Positions 53,252 to 63,549 of a stretch of 64,000 nt of DNA are shown piece by piece. The DNA lies in the NCBI GenBank assembly GCA_016584305.1, contig JACEEZ010014018.1:152001-216000 (forward strand), given 5' to 3'. A program made the position numbers and the translations under genes. Below the pieces are notes generated by a model. That model made no database searches, was not told where the DNA came from, and saw only the letters and a program-made list of their open reading frames with translations. Positions within the stretch are counted from its first letter, which is position 1; each line of letters starts with the position of its first letter. This DNA is from Chionoecetes opilio. Lineage: Eukaryota; Arthropoda; Malacostraca; Decapoda; Majidae.

Positions 53252-53334
53252 TTGCTTCAATAAAGGCTTGAAGACCCTCTGCAACGTCAGCTTCATTGAC
53301 AGCCTTTAGAATGGACTCTAAAACAGCCCTGTAC
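53252..53334 (-). CDS. COPS4: COPS4 (CSN4) exon, N-terminal part
   Basis: This 83-bp exon encodes YRAVLESILKAVNEAD...FIEA, matching the region of COP9 signalosome subunit 4 that begins near residue 25 in animal orthologues. CSN4 is a PCI-domain scaffold subunit of the complex that removes NEDD8 from cullin-RING ligases. The acceptor is ...TTTCCAG|GTACAGG and the donor is GCAA|GTAAGT. It enters in phase 2 (an incoming 'AA' plus this G gives K) and leaves in phase 1 (A plus TT of the next exon gives I). The resulting junction [15 protein letters not shown] is exactly what the family requires. The exon before it, carrying the start codon, was not found in 53335-64000. The following intron is about 31.9 kb (21364-53251) and packed with transposons. 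Confidence 0.9.
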
Positions 53335-53523
53335 CTGGAAAGCAGCAAATTATTTACTTTGTAGTATAAGAATCCATGATATAAAAAGAAGGTGAACAGT
53401 GGTATATTTTGGGGCAGAGGTATGCACTTCTTCAAGAATTTCTAAGCCCACAAGTACCCCCTCTAAGGTTCGTCTATGTAAATCAATTACTTGCCCCCTG
53501 CTTTGATTTCATTTGCCTGTTAA

Positions 53524-54341
53524 GGACGTCACTCCGCTTTAGAGGAGCAAAATATAAAAAAGTGAAAGTTTGCAATAACTTGTTAAATATCAGCCTCATG
53601 TCATGGCATTACCGTCCCAAAAGATTGCTGTCATTTGACACTTTATTCTATTTATAATAAATATTATAAGTACTATAGGTAGGCTGGCAATGATTTGTTT
53701 GTATATGATGTAATAGCATGTGGGCAGCTCATTTATACTATTTTTTACCTTTTTTTCTTGGTTATGCTATATTTGTTTGTCTCCAAAGAAAAAAAACAAC
53801 TTTGAAAACATAATAAAACATCATAAAACATCAAAATAAAAAAATTAAACATAATAAAACTTTGACGGACGTTTCTGGAGTTTCGTTTTTGCCGAAGATA
53901 ATGTCATTTAAACTTTTACTACTCTGGCAATTCTTGTCCGATTTGCATAAGGTTTTTTTTACTTGAAAGCTGACACTTCGTTCTAGGTCTCGGACTGGTC
54001 AAAGGTCTGGTAATTGGAAAACATTTTGAAAATCGAGCAAAGCATAACCAATGAACCTACACCAGAAAAAAACCAGTCCAAGTTTGGCACTATGCCCAAA
54101 AATTTTCATAAAAAAATAACCAAGGCAGAACTCCTAATAGCTAGTGACTAGTAGCGATATGAATAATTGACTAATGTCGTGGACAAATTCAAGTAAATTA
54201 TTTTTAAGTTATGTATTTATGGATATAATTTAATGAAACTTTATCTGTATAAGTACCATCATGTGCACAACTTTCAGTTAAAAAAATGAGCATCCTAGCT
54301 CAATTGGGGAAAAAAGTTGTATCGTAAGCAGAGTGACGTCC
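53524..54341. mobile_element. TTAA-target element with GGACGTCACTC ends (818 bp)
   Basis: TTAA at 53520-53523 and 54342-54345. GGACGTCACTCCGCTT at the left and AAGCAGAGTGACGTCC at the right are inverted repeats. Non-coding. It lies about 190 bp 5' of the COPS4 exon at 53252-53334. Confidence 0.8.
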
Positions 54342-54659
54342 TTAAATGCATTTTACCTTGTATGTAGGAATACAAATCGAGACAAATTGACTTGAACATT
54401 TCTGACCCACTTCATCTTGCTCTCGCTCCTGACTATCAATTACGAAAAGGCTTCGTAACCAGACACAAGCAATGACATTAATGTATTGGAGATTTTATCA
54501 AAACAGACTTTTGGAAATACACTGCAATGTTACTACAAAGTCTCGATAATTTTCCTGATGCATCACAAATATTCAAGAGGTCACCCAAGGAAAGTCCAAG
54601 TAATTTTTGTGAATACAACACATAAACCCTTTCACATTCCGTAATATTATTTAAGAGTT

Positions 54660-55170
54660 CTTTTCAGTAGCAGCCAGTGGGAGAGGCTGAGGGAAGTGCT
54701 TTTCTATGCACAAAAAAGTTTACTTTCCAGAGTAATTTGTCCCCTACCAAATAGGCTTATCAGTATAAATGTACTGTTATCTTTGGAGATGTTTCTTCTA
54801 TAAGATTATTACACAAAAACAGTAAAACACACGAAATAAATGTCTTTATGAGACTGAATGAATGTGCATAAACAGTGAATTGACTTCAACTCGTCCCAGT
54901 AATAATTTTCTGAGAAAACTTTTGACATGGTGTATTGCACAAGAAGCGGAATTATATTAGTTTTTAATTGAAACAATTAGTTTTCTGATATATGAGTATG
55001 CAACGTGCAAAAATTACCATAAACAAAATATTTTTCAGGAAACTTTTTTTTTTTTTCTCTCGATTTTCAGCAATTTTTAATGGTACAGCTTTGCGTTTTG
55101 ATTCACTGTGTAGAGATCCTGAAAAAAAAGATAATGAATGTATCTTAATAGTACTATGTCAAAAAAAAAA
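54660..55170. mobile_element. Diverged arm of the fold-back MITE
   Basis: AAACAGTAAAACACACGAAA, TGAGACTGAATGAATGTGCA and TTTTCTGAGAAAACTTTTGA match the left arm of 3744-4691 at about 60-75% by eye. No opposite arm is seen. Confidence 0.45.
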
Positions 55171-55199
55171 TTGACAAATTTTTCTAGATTTGTTTATCT

Positions 55200-55230
<31 letters not shown>

Positions 55231-55433
55231 CAATCCTCCGGCATACGACCCTATCACAATCCTCCCCTCACCGACCCTATGACACCACTCCCGGGGTTCA
55301 CCACGCGCGAGTCCCCAGCCAGGCTCCCTTCCCATACTAAGCAACTCTCGGGAGGAAACATCAACTTGCCTCGGCCACAAGTCTTGTAGGCGCCCCCTTG
55401 CCCTCCTCCACTCCGGATTGCCTCTTACAGATA

Positions 55434-56608
55434 CACTAGGGTCCCGCATAAAGCGTGTTCACATAAAGCGTTTCCCCTATAAAGCGAACGACCAAAAATG
55501 TTTTTTTTTTTAAATAAAAAAAATAATTTAAATTTAAAAAAATCCAATTTTTATTTTATTTTGGCTTAACGCCTCATCTCCCGGGTCTGCCGCTCCACCT
55601 GGAATAACACGCTCAGCGATGCCCTCCGCATCACCTTCATGGGCCAATACCGCAGTGACTCTTCCCCCCAGCCGTGGATAAGGACAAAGTCCCGCGTCCT
55701 GGATGTCACCCTCACCCTCACCCGCCTCCGCCTGGGGCACACGACACTCACGGCTCACCTGCATCACCTCCGTCTATCCCCTGACCCCCACTACCCTTGG
55801 TGCATAAATGTTCCAGAGACTATTGAACACTTTCTGCTGCAGTGTCCGCGCTTCCACTCACACCGTGTAGTGCTACAGTCTCAATTCCTCGCCCTGAACA
55901 TCACCACTTTTGACCTGCCCACCCTGCTGGAGGCGGCTGGCGTTTCCCCCTCACGGCAACACGCCATCATCCGTCTCACCTGTGCCTTCCTGAGGAAGAC
56001 ACGTCAACTACCGCGCCTGTGATAGCATCATAGGACATCACCAGGGCTCATAGTGTTCCCCAAGGGATCCTCGCAGCCCTAAAACAACAACAACAACAGT
56101 TCTGGCGAGGCACGCAAGCGAGAGTTAAGCCAGGTTTATGGCAACTTGCTTTTGAGTCACTAACCTAACCTAGTCCCATGCTTTAACCTCCTAACTAAAG
56201 CCAAATCTGCATTAAAAGTGTCCACGGCAAGGGAAGAACAGAGGCGATGTAGGTCACAAGAGGAAGAAGAGTGATAAGCACGCCGCACGTAAACAAACAC
56301 TTGTCTCTCGCCTCCCTATGAACATCATTATCTCCAAAAGTTTTGAGTACAAAAGAATGTTTCCTAGAATCCAATAAGGTAAACAGAAACCATACTCCCA
56401 ATTGTGTAGGGAATTTCGATCCTAGTGTAAAATAATACCATGTTCTGGTATGCATGGGTGTGAACAAGTATAAATGTACGGGTACGGGCGGGAGGACCGA
56501 TCGACCAATATCAATTTTTCTCATAGGTTATGTGTTTCACATAGAGCGAATTCACATAAAACGACCTCGTTTATCGACCAATTTCTTGTTTTATGTGGAA
56601 CCCTAGTG
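55434..56608. mobile_element. Family A TA-target element carrying LINE 3' fragment
   Basis: CACTAGGGTCCCGCATAAAG to TTATGTGGAACCCTAGTG; TA duplication at 55432-55433 and 56609-56610. The interior left half is a captured LINE 3' end (55565-56095); the right half matches 59682-60326 of the HTH-bearing copy (GTTCTGGCGAGGCACGCAAG). The left LINE junction is shared with the copy at 1-473. Confidence 0.85.
55565..56095 (+). pseudogene. LINE C-terminal fragment, best preserved copy (open, 128+ residues)
   Basis: From MGQYRSDSSPQPWIRTKSRV at 55639: [74 protein letters not shown] and TGA at 56020-56022. The first cysteine of the CPWC knuckle is Y here (YPWC), so the zinc site is probably damaged. The 3' UTR ends in CAACAACAACAACAG at 56085-56099, the tail of the parent LINE. 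Confidence 0.75.
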
Positions 56609-56740
56609 TACAAACCGGTGGGAAGGGTCGGTTTCAGGGTAGCATGCCACATGCCCATATAGCCGAAGTTGACACTGATGGACTATGCAGGTAATAGGCC
56701 TCGATTCAGTGTCACGGTGCAATTGCTGGTTTGATACGTA

Positions 56741-57520
56741 CCGTATTTTACGGCTTATAAGACGCACTTTTTTCCCAAAAAAATACCCTGAAAAACACTC
56801 ATGCGTCTTCCAAGACGAATGTTGTAGGAGGTTTAGCTTAGGTAGCTATTCAATTCAGCCTCTTATATGATGTAACCTCAGTACTTACCTGTTAAGAGTA
56901 TTTAGAATACCATAAGACATTCAAAACAGCTACCAATCTGTCCTCACCCTGTGATGTATACACGGTACTGGCGGGGGAGCCTTTCCGCCCCGGCAGATTG
57001 GCGCCAATAGCCATCGCGTGTATAAGGAACTTTGTTTGTTACATTAGATTAAAATTTGTATACATATGTACTACATGCAGCCACCACGCATACAACACGC
57101 ATACAGGAAAATTCAAACAATACGTGGTGAGGCATAAGAGGCAGGCAACATAGTGAGGCACGGGAGGCAGTGAGAGGTGTTTGTTTACACTCAGGACAAC
57201 AAAGCCAGACTCAGCTGATCGCCACATCAGGCAGGCACACAGCTGTGCACCGCCGCGGTAGGGTTTTTCACTCCCGCAGTCCAACCTGCGTGTACATGTT
57301 CAGCCAGCCAACATGACTATTTACTTATACTATCGCATACAAGCTAGAAAATAAAAATGGCTGATGAGCAGTGCTGAATGAGGATAATGAATAGTGCGTG
57401 TGTTCTTGTGTGAAAATTAATGTATATCGGACAAGTTTTTTTGTTTTTTTCTTAAAAATTTCTTTCCAAAATCAGGGTGCGTCTTCCAAGATGCAGCATC
57501 TTATAAGCCGTAAAATACGG
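56741..57520. mobile_element. Family E TA-target element (780 bp)
   Basis: CCGTATTTTACGGCTTATAA and the inverted TTATAAGCCGTAAAATACGG, flanked by TA. Non-coding. The 'CCGTATTT' start and GCGTCTT motifs resemble family D, so D and E may be related. Confidence 0.88.
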
Positions 57521-58260
57521 TAATCATCCCAGTGATACCCCATGATTCTGTGAAGACACTTATTACCAAAGGCATCGATTCGCCTCTTCATGCCAATCCC
57601 TCGTAAGACTTCTTGACGTGACCCGCCGTCATTTTGGACTAAGCTACCAAGGTATGTAACACTTTCCAAGATCTCAATGTCTTCACGCATCAAACAAACT
57701 GTACTGTTTCATCTAGTAAGCCTCCAAACACCTGGACCTTGGTCTTGAGCCAGGACACCTCAAGTCCCAAAGGCTTTGCCTCCTTGTGCAGCGCCTCGAG
57801 AGCCATCACCAGGACCTCCAGTGACTCAGCAAAGATTACTGCATCATCGGCAAAAACAAAATCAGTGATCTTGGTATTGCCGAGGGATGCTCCACAATCA
57901 CTTTGGACCACAACTTTGCCCAATACCCAGTCCATACAAGTGCTGAAAAGTGATGGGGCAAGGACGCACCCTTGCCTCACTCCTGTATTCACAGAAAAAA
58001 AGCTGGATACAGCTTCTCACTTCACAGCACTCTCAGTTCCTGAGTAGAGGCCAGTCAGCAGACTAATAGTCCTTGCAGGAATCTTGCGAAGTTGCAGAAG
58101 ATACCAGAGTGGCTCACGATGCACTGAGTCAAACGCCTTTTTGAGATTAACATAGGCTGTAAGCATCCCCTGTCGAAACTCAAGTCGGCGTTCCACCAGG
58201 ACACTAAGGGCTAGGATACGGTCATACGTTGTTGACTTACCAGGCGTGAACCCAGACTGC

Positions 58261-58877
58261 TTTGTTTATCGACCACCCAATAATTATGGATAGGCTAGCA
58301 ATTTCTCACCATTCTTTCTTGAAACTTTATTCACTTAAGTAATGTTTCTAAGTATGCATATAAACGACAATTTTCATCAGCAGTTCAGGGATGTCCTCAA
58401 AATCTTTGTATCTGCAATATTTCCTGAGATAAATCCATGTAAACTTGACCATCTACTAACAGTAAAATTACAGCTTGGTATGCTATGGTATGTATATGCC
58501 CCCTTCGACCCCCCAACGGGATTATTAACGTAACCGAACCTTAACCAATGTCCATGTATTGTATTAAACTACAGTTTTACCGTTGTAGTTAAGGATTTAA
58601 CTAGAGATTTTTCCAGGAAAAGGTAAGTAATTCCCGTAGATTTTATCGGTAATATATTTTTATGTATTTTCGGCCTTATGTCATCCCATAGAGAGTTTAC
58701 CGGATATCTTTTACGTCATCCACATAGTGACAATCAGTACAAAACTAGTTTCCACTTTCCCCACCCACAACCCCACATTCCCAATGGGTCCCCAGATTTG
58801 TTATGGAGGGGGTGATAACTGCATGAGGCATTTCCGACAATTTTTAATGTGGCCATTATTCTTAACATATCAAAATA
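58261..58877. other. Spacer, nothing firm
   Basis: CGACCCCCCAACGGGATTAT then TAACGTAACCGAACC (58506-58540) recurs at about 39585-39640 and 60415-60470 as a small dispersed repeat. No gene. Confidence 0.4.
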
Positions 58878-60326
58878 CACTAGGGTCCCGCATAGAAAGT
58901 GTTCGCATAGAGCGTTTCCCCTATAGAATGAATGACCTAAAATATTAAAATTTAAAAAAAAAAATATTTGTTTTTATTAAATAAATAAAATTCCAAAATT
59001 TTTGTTAGGAACGAATGTGATCATATAGAACGATTCCGCCATTAAAGTAGGCCAAATCTGAGGAGTTCTCATAAAGAGCACCGAAATATCGTACAGAACG
59101 TCAGGTGACGTGACGTAGATGCACATTGTGACGTCACTGTCGTCTGAGTCAAGCCAAGCCAAGCTTTTTTTGCCTCATAAGAACTCAAGAAAATAAGGAA
59201 GCTACAAGAGGCCGTGAGACCTATACGAGGTAGTTCCTGTAACGTAGGGTAGTTCCTGCCTCAGTGACGAACCCACACATAAGGTGGCGAATTTGTGAGC
59301 AAGCCGCCATAAGAAGGCTTGCAGCAGCTTGCGTTTTCTGTTAACTCGAGGCACTTTTCGTAAGCCGGCTTGCCCAGCTGGCGCAAGCCGTGGCAAGGGT
59401 GAGTGAGGAGGGGCACGGCGTCGGCGTGTCGCCACGGAGATGGGGTGAGGGTGGCATGAGGTGTTGAAGAGCGGTAGCAACCGCGCAATTCTCATCCATT
59501 ATTACCAAAAAAAACATTCTTGTGAAGGATATATGTTATGATCCATTCACAATATCGTCAGTTATCGAAATTTATTGATGGCTTTCATTCGAAGGTACAC
59601 TTTTGTCGTCGTGGTTTGGTGTCGTCTTCGGTGTAGTTGTGTTTACAAGTTATCAGCTAAGAGCGGGTAAGCCCCGACCAGTTCTGGCGAGGCACGCAAG
59701 CGAGTCAAGCCAGGTTTATGGCAACTTGCTCAATGCTCACCAAAATTCGCTCCTGACGGAAATTTACGCTTCCAGTGAACATTGACCGTATTTATTGGGC
59801 CACCAAAATGCCACGAGCACAGTCCAGGAAGAGAAAAGCAATCACTTCCGATGTGAAGAAGGAAGTAATAGAGAGAAAACAGAAGGGCGAGGAAAACACA
59901 GCAATTAGACGATCGTTAGGCCTTAGTGAATCCTCCGTTGTGACAATTTGGAGGCAAAAAGATGACATTTTGAAGGCCTCTAAACGCTCACTTGCCACAC
60001 TCCGAGCTCTGGGTCACACTGCGTCATCATCCAGTGATGAATGAGTGACCTCCAAGATGCCTCGGAACCCCTCGCCCCCTGTAGATAATCCCTATTAGAT
60101 TTAAGGTAAGCAACAATATGTCTATTTCATCATTTCTATGCATAACTTATCATTTATGTATGTTTTGATATGCATGGGTGTGAATGAGTATAAATGTACG
60201 GGCACGAACGAAGGACCGATCTACCAATATCAATTTTTTATATAGGTTACGTGTTTCAAATAGAGCGAATTCACATAGAACAACCTCGTTTATCGACCAA
60301 TTTCTCGTTTTATGTAGGACCTAGTA
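58878..60326. mobile_element. Family A element with helix-turn-helix remnant (1449 bp)
   Basis: CACTAGGGTCCCGCATAG at the left and TATGTAGGACCTAGTA at the right, TA each side. It contains the only protein-coding remnant of the family (59808-60044) and a short retroelement piece (59165-59240). It is the most complete family A copy here. Confidence 0.8.
59808..60044 (+). pseudogene. CENP-B/Psq-type N-terminal HTH of a pogo/Tigger-like transposase
   Basis: MPRAQSRKRKAITSDVKKEV, IERKQKGEENTAIRRSLGLS, ESSVVTIWRQKDDILKASKR and a stop after SSSDE. The pattern 'RKRK-xT---K-evIerx-kGE-n--I-r-lGlseSsV-tIwr-kd-Ik' is the first DNA-binding helix-turn-helix of pogo/Tigger/Jerky-type transposases. The second HTH and the DDE core are missing. 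It links family A, with its TA target, to the pogo branch of Tc1/mariner. Confidence 0.75.
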
Positions 60327-60629
60327 TACATGGGAAAAAGGTATTTTTGACCTCATACTCAATTACTGGTTGAAAGTACCAATTCACCCTATCCGAACCG
60401 AACCTTACCTTCTGACGGGGGGGGCTTCGCCCCCTTCGACTCCCCAGGGAGATTATTAACCTAATCAAAACTAACCCTAACCTCCACCAAAAAAGGCAAG
60501 AAAAGGCAAAAAAAGACCGAACAATCGGTCTTCTTTCTACCAGACGATTTCTGCCGGGAGATAAAACCGGCGGAAATCGGACGATATTTGATCAGTGTGA
60601 ATGGGCCTTTACACAGTGTTTAAGAAGCA

Positions 60630-61010
60630 GTAGTACGGGGGGATGTCGCTCTCACCCGCCTGCGGATCGGCCACACAACACTCATGCTCACCTGCACCTC
60701 TCCCACCACCCTTACTGCCACTGGTGCAGGAACATCCAGGAGTTGATTGAGTACTTCCTGCTCCAGTGTACACGATTCCACTCCCACCAGCAACTTCTAC
60801 GCGGTCAACTCCTCACCCTGAACATCAATACCTTTGACCTGCCCACCCTGCTGGCCGCCGCTGCAGTCCACCCATCACGACGCCCCACTGTCATCCACCT
60901 GAATTGTGCCTTCCTGAGGAAGACTAATCAACTCTGGTGACTGTGATTGTTTTATAGGTTTACACCAGGGCAAATATTGTCGATCTCAACATCACTGCCC
61001 TTCAACAACA
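60630..61010 (+). pseudogene. LINE zinc-knuckle fragment, diverged relative
   Basis: Reads through CHWCRNIQELIEYFLLQCTRF, LLTLNINTFDLPTLLAAAAV, NCAFLRKTNQLW and TGA at 60938-60940, followed by AACATCACTGCCCTTCAACA and a CAACAACAACG tail. The histidine of the knuckle is Y. It is outside family A (which ends at 60326), unlike most of its relatives. No flanking inverted repeats were recognised. Confidence 0.65.
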
Positions 61011-61844
61011 ACAACGCAAGCCCCATGGGAAAAACAGAGAGCCCTCTACAAGAGAGCTCTACGGAAAACTCGTAATTACTACTACATCTCCCTTAAAGAA
61101 AGTTACAGTCACTCAGAGACTCTCTGGACACATTATGTTTGGTATGGGTACAGTGAGGTGCAGTTCTCATTATAGTCGCCGTGGCCGGGCGTGTCCAGTG
61201 GCCTAGGACGTGTCATATGCAGGGGGAAGCCAGCAGTCTGCACAGCCGTATGTTGACCCAAGTTCAGGCTTGGCAGGCAGGGAACAGAATACCGGAAGTG
61301 GACTTAACATAGATGGTGGACCAGAGATACATACTGTAAGCTGTTCCGTAAAACTGCCTAACTTCGAACTTGAGTTTAACTTCCAACATTTGAGGAAAAA
61401 ATGTAATGAACCAAAATATTGGGAATATGGCTTTGTATTTTAAAAACCACAAAAGATAGGCAGTTAGGTGAAGCATTGAAGTATATTACATTAAAACCAT
61501 ATAAATAACCTTAACTTAATCTCCTAAAGGGTGGGGTGGCCTCCGGACTGGGAGGGTGTGTCTGTATGTGCTACTAGACAACTATATAATTTCTTCAATA
61601 TGTATAAAAGTTTTAAAGGTTACACGTAAGTGGATAAATACTGCACAGTATACTGAGCAAAAAATAATACAGAAAACGTAAGTGGTAACGGCGGTAGCGA
61701 CAGTGCAGTTCTCGTCCAATATAACCCAATTTTTGGCCAGGAAAAATTAGTTAGTGTCTCGGAAAATGACCGCACAGTCCTCGTCCATTTTGACATTAGG
61801 TTAACTTTTGGTAGTGGGCTTTCACCGATTTTGTGACCAAAACA
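61011..61844. other. Spacer, nothing firm
   Basis: A short open frame at 61210-61443 has no recognisable motif. Confidence 0.4.
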
Positions 61845-62206
61845 GTTTTGCTGAATAGTTTTTGTGTTTTGGGTAAAAATCTAGTCTTTTCCCGCCCTGA
61901 TTAGTGGTGGGGGTTTTTCCTCCAGACCTTCACAGATCCTCTAATTCAGATACCTCTAAAATGTATTTATAAAGTGGAAGAGAGATGCCCCCTTCAACCC
62001 CCCCCCCTGGAGCCCCAAAAATAATATTACTAATCTAACCTCACTATAACCTCCAAGCGAGACCTAAGGGCGGGAAAGAACTAGAATTTTGCCAAGTTAG
62101 CTAATATTATATTGAGGTTAGGTCAATAATTACTTTTGGGTGGGTCTCGCTAATGGGTTATTAGTGAGGTTAGGTTAGGTTATAGTGAGGTTAGATTAGT
62201 AATATT

Positions 62207-62955
62207 CAAAGGTGGGCATCGCAATTTCTTTTACAATTCTGCAATCGCAATTCCGCAATTTTTTTCAGATAGGCCTTTTCGCAATCGCAATTCCACAATT
62301 CCGCAAACTAATTTTGACACCTACAATTAAAACAAAAAATGTCTCTAGACTCTTAAACACCTACAATTAAAACAAAAAATGTCTCTAGACTCTTTATTAG
62401 TATTTAACACTTCTGTATTCCTATTCTGTTTGTCTATAATTGTTACTTGTCCTTCACAATTAAGTCTTTGTCTCTTTTAGTGTTTTTCTTTACTTTTACA
62501 CTTCACAGTCTACTGGCTAGTAATCACTAATCTAGGTAATCTACTAATTTTTCTCCTCCTCCTCCTCCTCCCACTTATTCTGGTTCAGCATGTGGAGGTT
62601 ACCCTTCAAGAACACAAGCTTCTCAAAGTTGTTGGCTGTCAGCGCTGACCTCTTCGGCCTCAGGATGTCAGACCCCATGCTGAACAGCCTCTCCACAGCC
62701 ACGGAGGAGGGCATAGGGGTGTTGTATTTGATGAACAGGTCCACCCAGGCAGACTTGGCAGTGTCGTTTCCACCATATTTGGCGGGAACTTATATTCACG
62801 CGGGCACTTTATAAAGGTGGTGACCGTCACAATCATTGCGATTGCGTTTCAAAATTTTGGCGGTCCACAACCCGCAATTCCTCAATTTTTTCAGGCATCT
62901 GCGCAAGTTGCGAATTGCGGAATTGCGAGCTAAAATTGCGGAATGCCCACCTCTG
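62207..62955. mobile_element. hAT element, 749 bp, perfect 8-bp target duplication
   Basis: Target duplication GTAATATT at 62199-62206 and 62956-62963. Ends CAAAGGTGGGCATCGCAATT and, in reverse complement, CAGAGGTGGGCATTCCGCAA. Subterminal repeats of GCAATTCCGCAA/GCAATCGCAATT occur at both ends, as expected for transposase binding sites. It is internally deleted, keeping only the end of the transposase gene. Confidence 0.92.
62544..62792 (-). pseudogene. hAT transposase C-terminal dimerisation domain
   Basis: In-frame sequence GGNDTAKSAWVDLFIKYNTP, MPSSVAVERLFSMGSDILRP, KRSALTANNFEKLVFLKGNL then a Glu run encoded by a CTC repeat (62552-62572). This is the 'PSSxxxERxFSxxGxIxxxxRxxLxxxxFExLxFLKxN' end of hAT transposases. 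The catalytic core is deleted. Confidence 0.85.
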
Positions 62956-63139
62956 GTAATATTTACCATACCGTATTATATTTGTGATGGGGTCCAAGGG
63001 GATCGTTGAGGGGGCGAGAGGGGGTGAAGGGGCATCTCTAATCCACTTTATAATTACATTTTAGAGGTATCTGAAGAAATCTGTGAAGGTCTGGAGGGAA
63101 AAACCCACTAATAAGGGCGGGAAAGGACTCTAGAATTTC

Positions 63140-63360
63140 ACGGTGTTTTGAACGAATCTGGCACTCGTTTTTGTCGGAAATACATTTTTGTTTATAGGTG
63201 TTGGGGGATGCCGACCCGATCCCCCCCAGCCCACCCCGCAAACCTTGCTCTGCTTTGCACTCCCATAGTATTTAATTTTTTTTTTTTCTTGATATCATCT
63301 GTTACTAAACCAGACCCCACCTCTAACCTAACCTAACCTAACCTAATCTGATTTAACCAT
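63140..63360. repeat. Family D-type dispersed block with CCTAACCTAACC
   Basis: TTTTTGTCGGAAATACATTT, CCCGCAAACCTTGCTCTGCT, TTCTTGATATCATCTGTTAC, CCCCACCTCTAACCTAACCT. It matches 10670-10860 and 52245-52430. The end of the outer fold-back is next to it. Confidence 0.7.
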
Positions 63361-63549
63361 GGAGGTAGAATAGGGGAGAGGCCGAGGCGCGGAAAAAGTG
63401 AGGTCATTCTGGTCGGCCGGCGGCCATTCAACGATTGGCAGAAAGGCTGGTGGTAGGAGCCGCTCCCTTGCCCTGAGCTGACTATGCTGACAAGAAAAAA
63501 CCCATTATAACATATGAAGCAGGTCACAAGGAGAACGTTGATAGAAAAA
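63361..63549. other. Short spacer, nothing recognised
   Basis: No feature that I can support. Confidence 0.4.

Larger units (their letters stand above)
55200..58260 (-). pseudogene. RTE-like LINE, copy 3, with two TA insertions
   Basis: On the minus strand from 58260: GFTPGKSTT..., FRQGMLTAYVNLKKAFDSVH, then NTGVRQGCVLAPSLFSTCMD, DFVFADDAVIFAESLEVLVM (FADD intact), SVTYLGSLVQNDGGSRQEVL, RRIDAFGNKCLHRIMGYHWD; break by family E at 57520/56741; then YGHVACYPETDPSHR; break by family A at 56608/55434; then SVRGNPEWRRARGRLQDLWP, RQVDVSSRELLSMG, and the tail (TGAT)n at 55200-55230. The 5' half is absent. Empty sites for both breaks exist in copy 1 at about 16513 and 16648. Confidence 0.85.
61845..63160. 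mobile_element. Large fold-back element interrupted by a hAT element
   Basis: The left arm (about 61888-62010, CCCGCCCTGATTAGTGGTGG, ACCTCTAAAATGTATTTATA, GAGATGCCCCCTTCAAC) is inverted at 62990-63130 (AAGGGGCATCTCTAATCCAC, CATTTTAGAGGTATCTGAAG, CCACTAATAAGGGCGGG). The loop has several GGTTAGG motifs. The hAT element sits in the loop. Confidence 0.65.
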
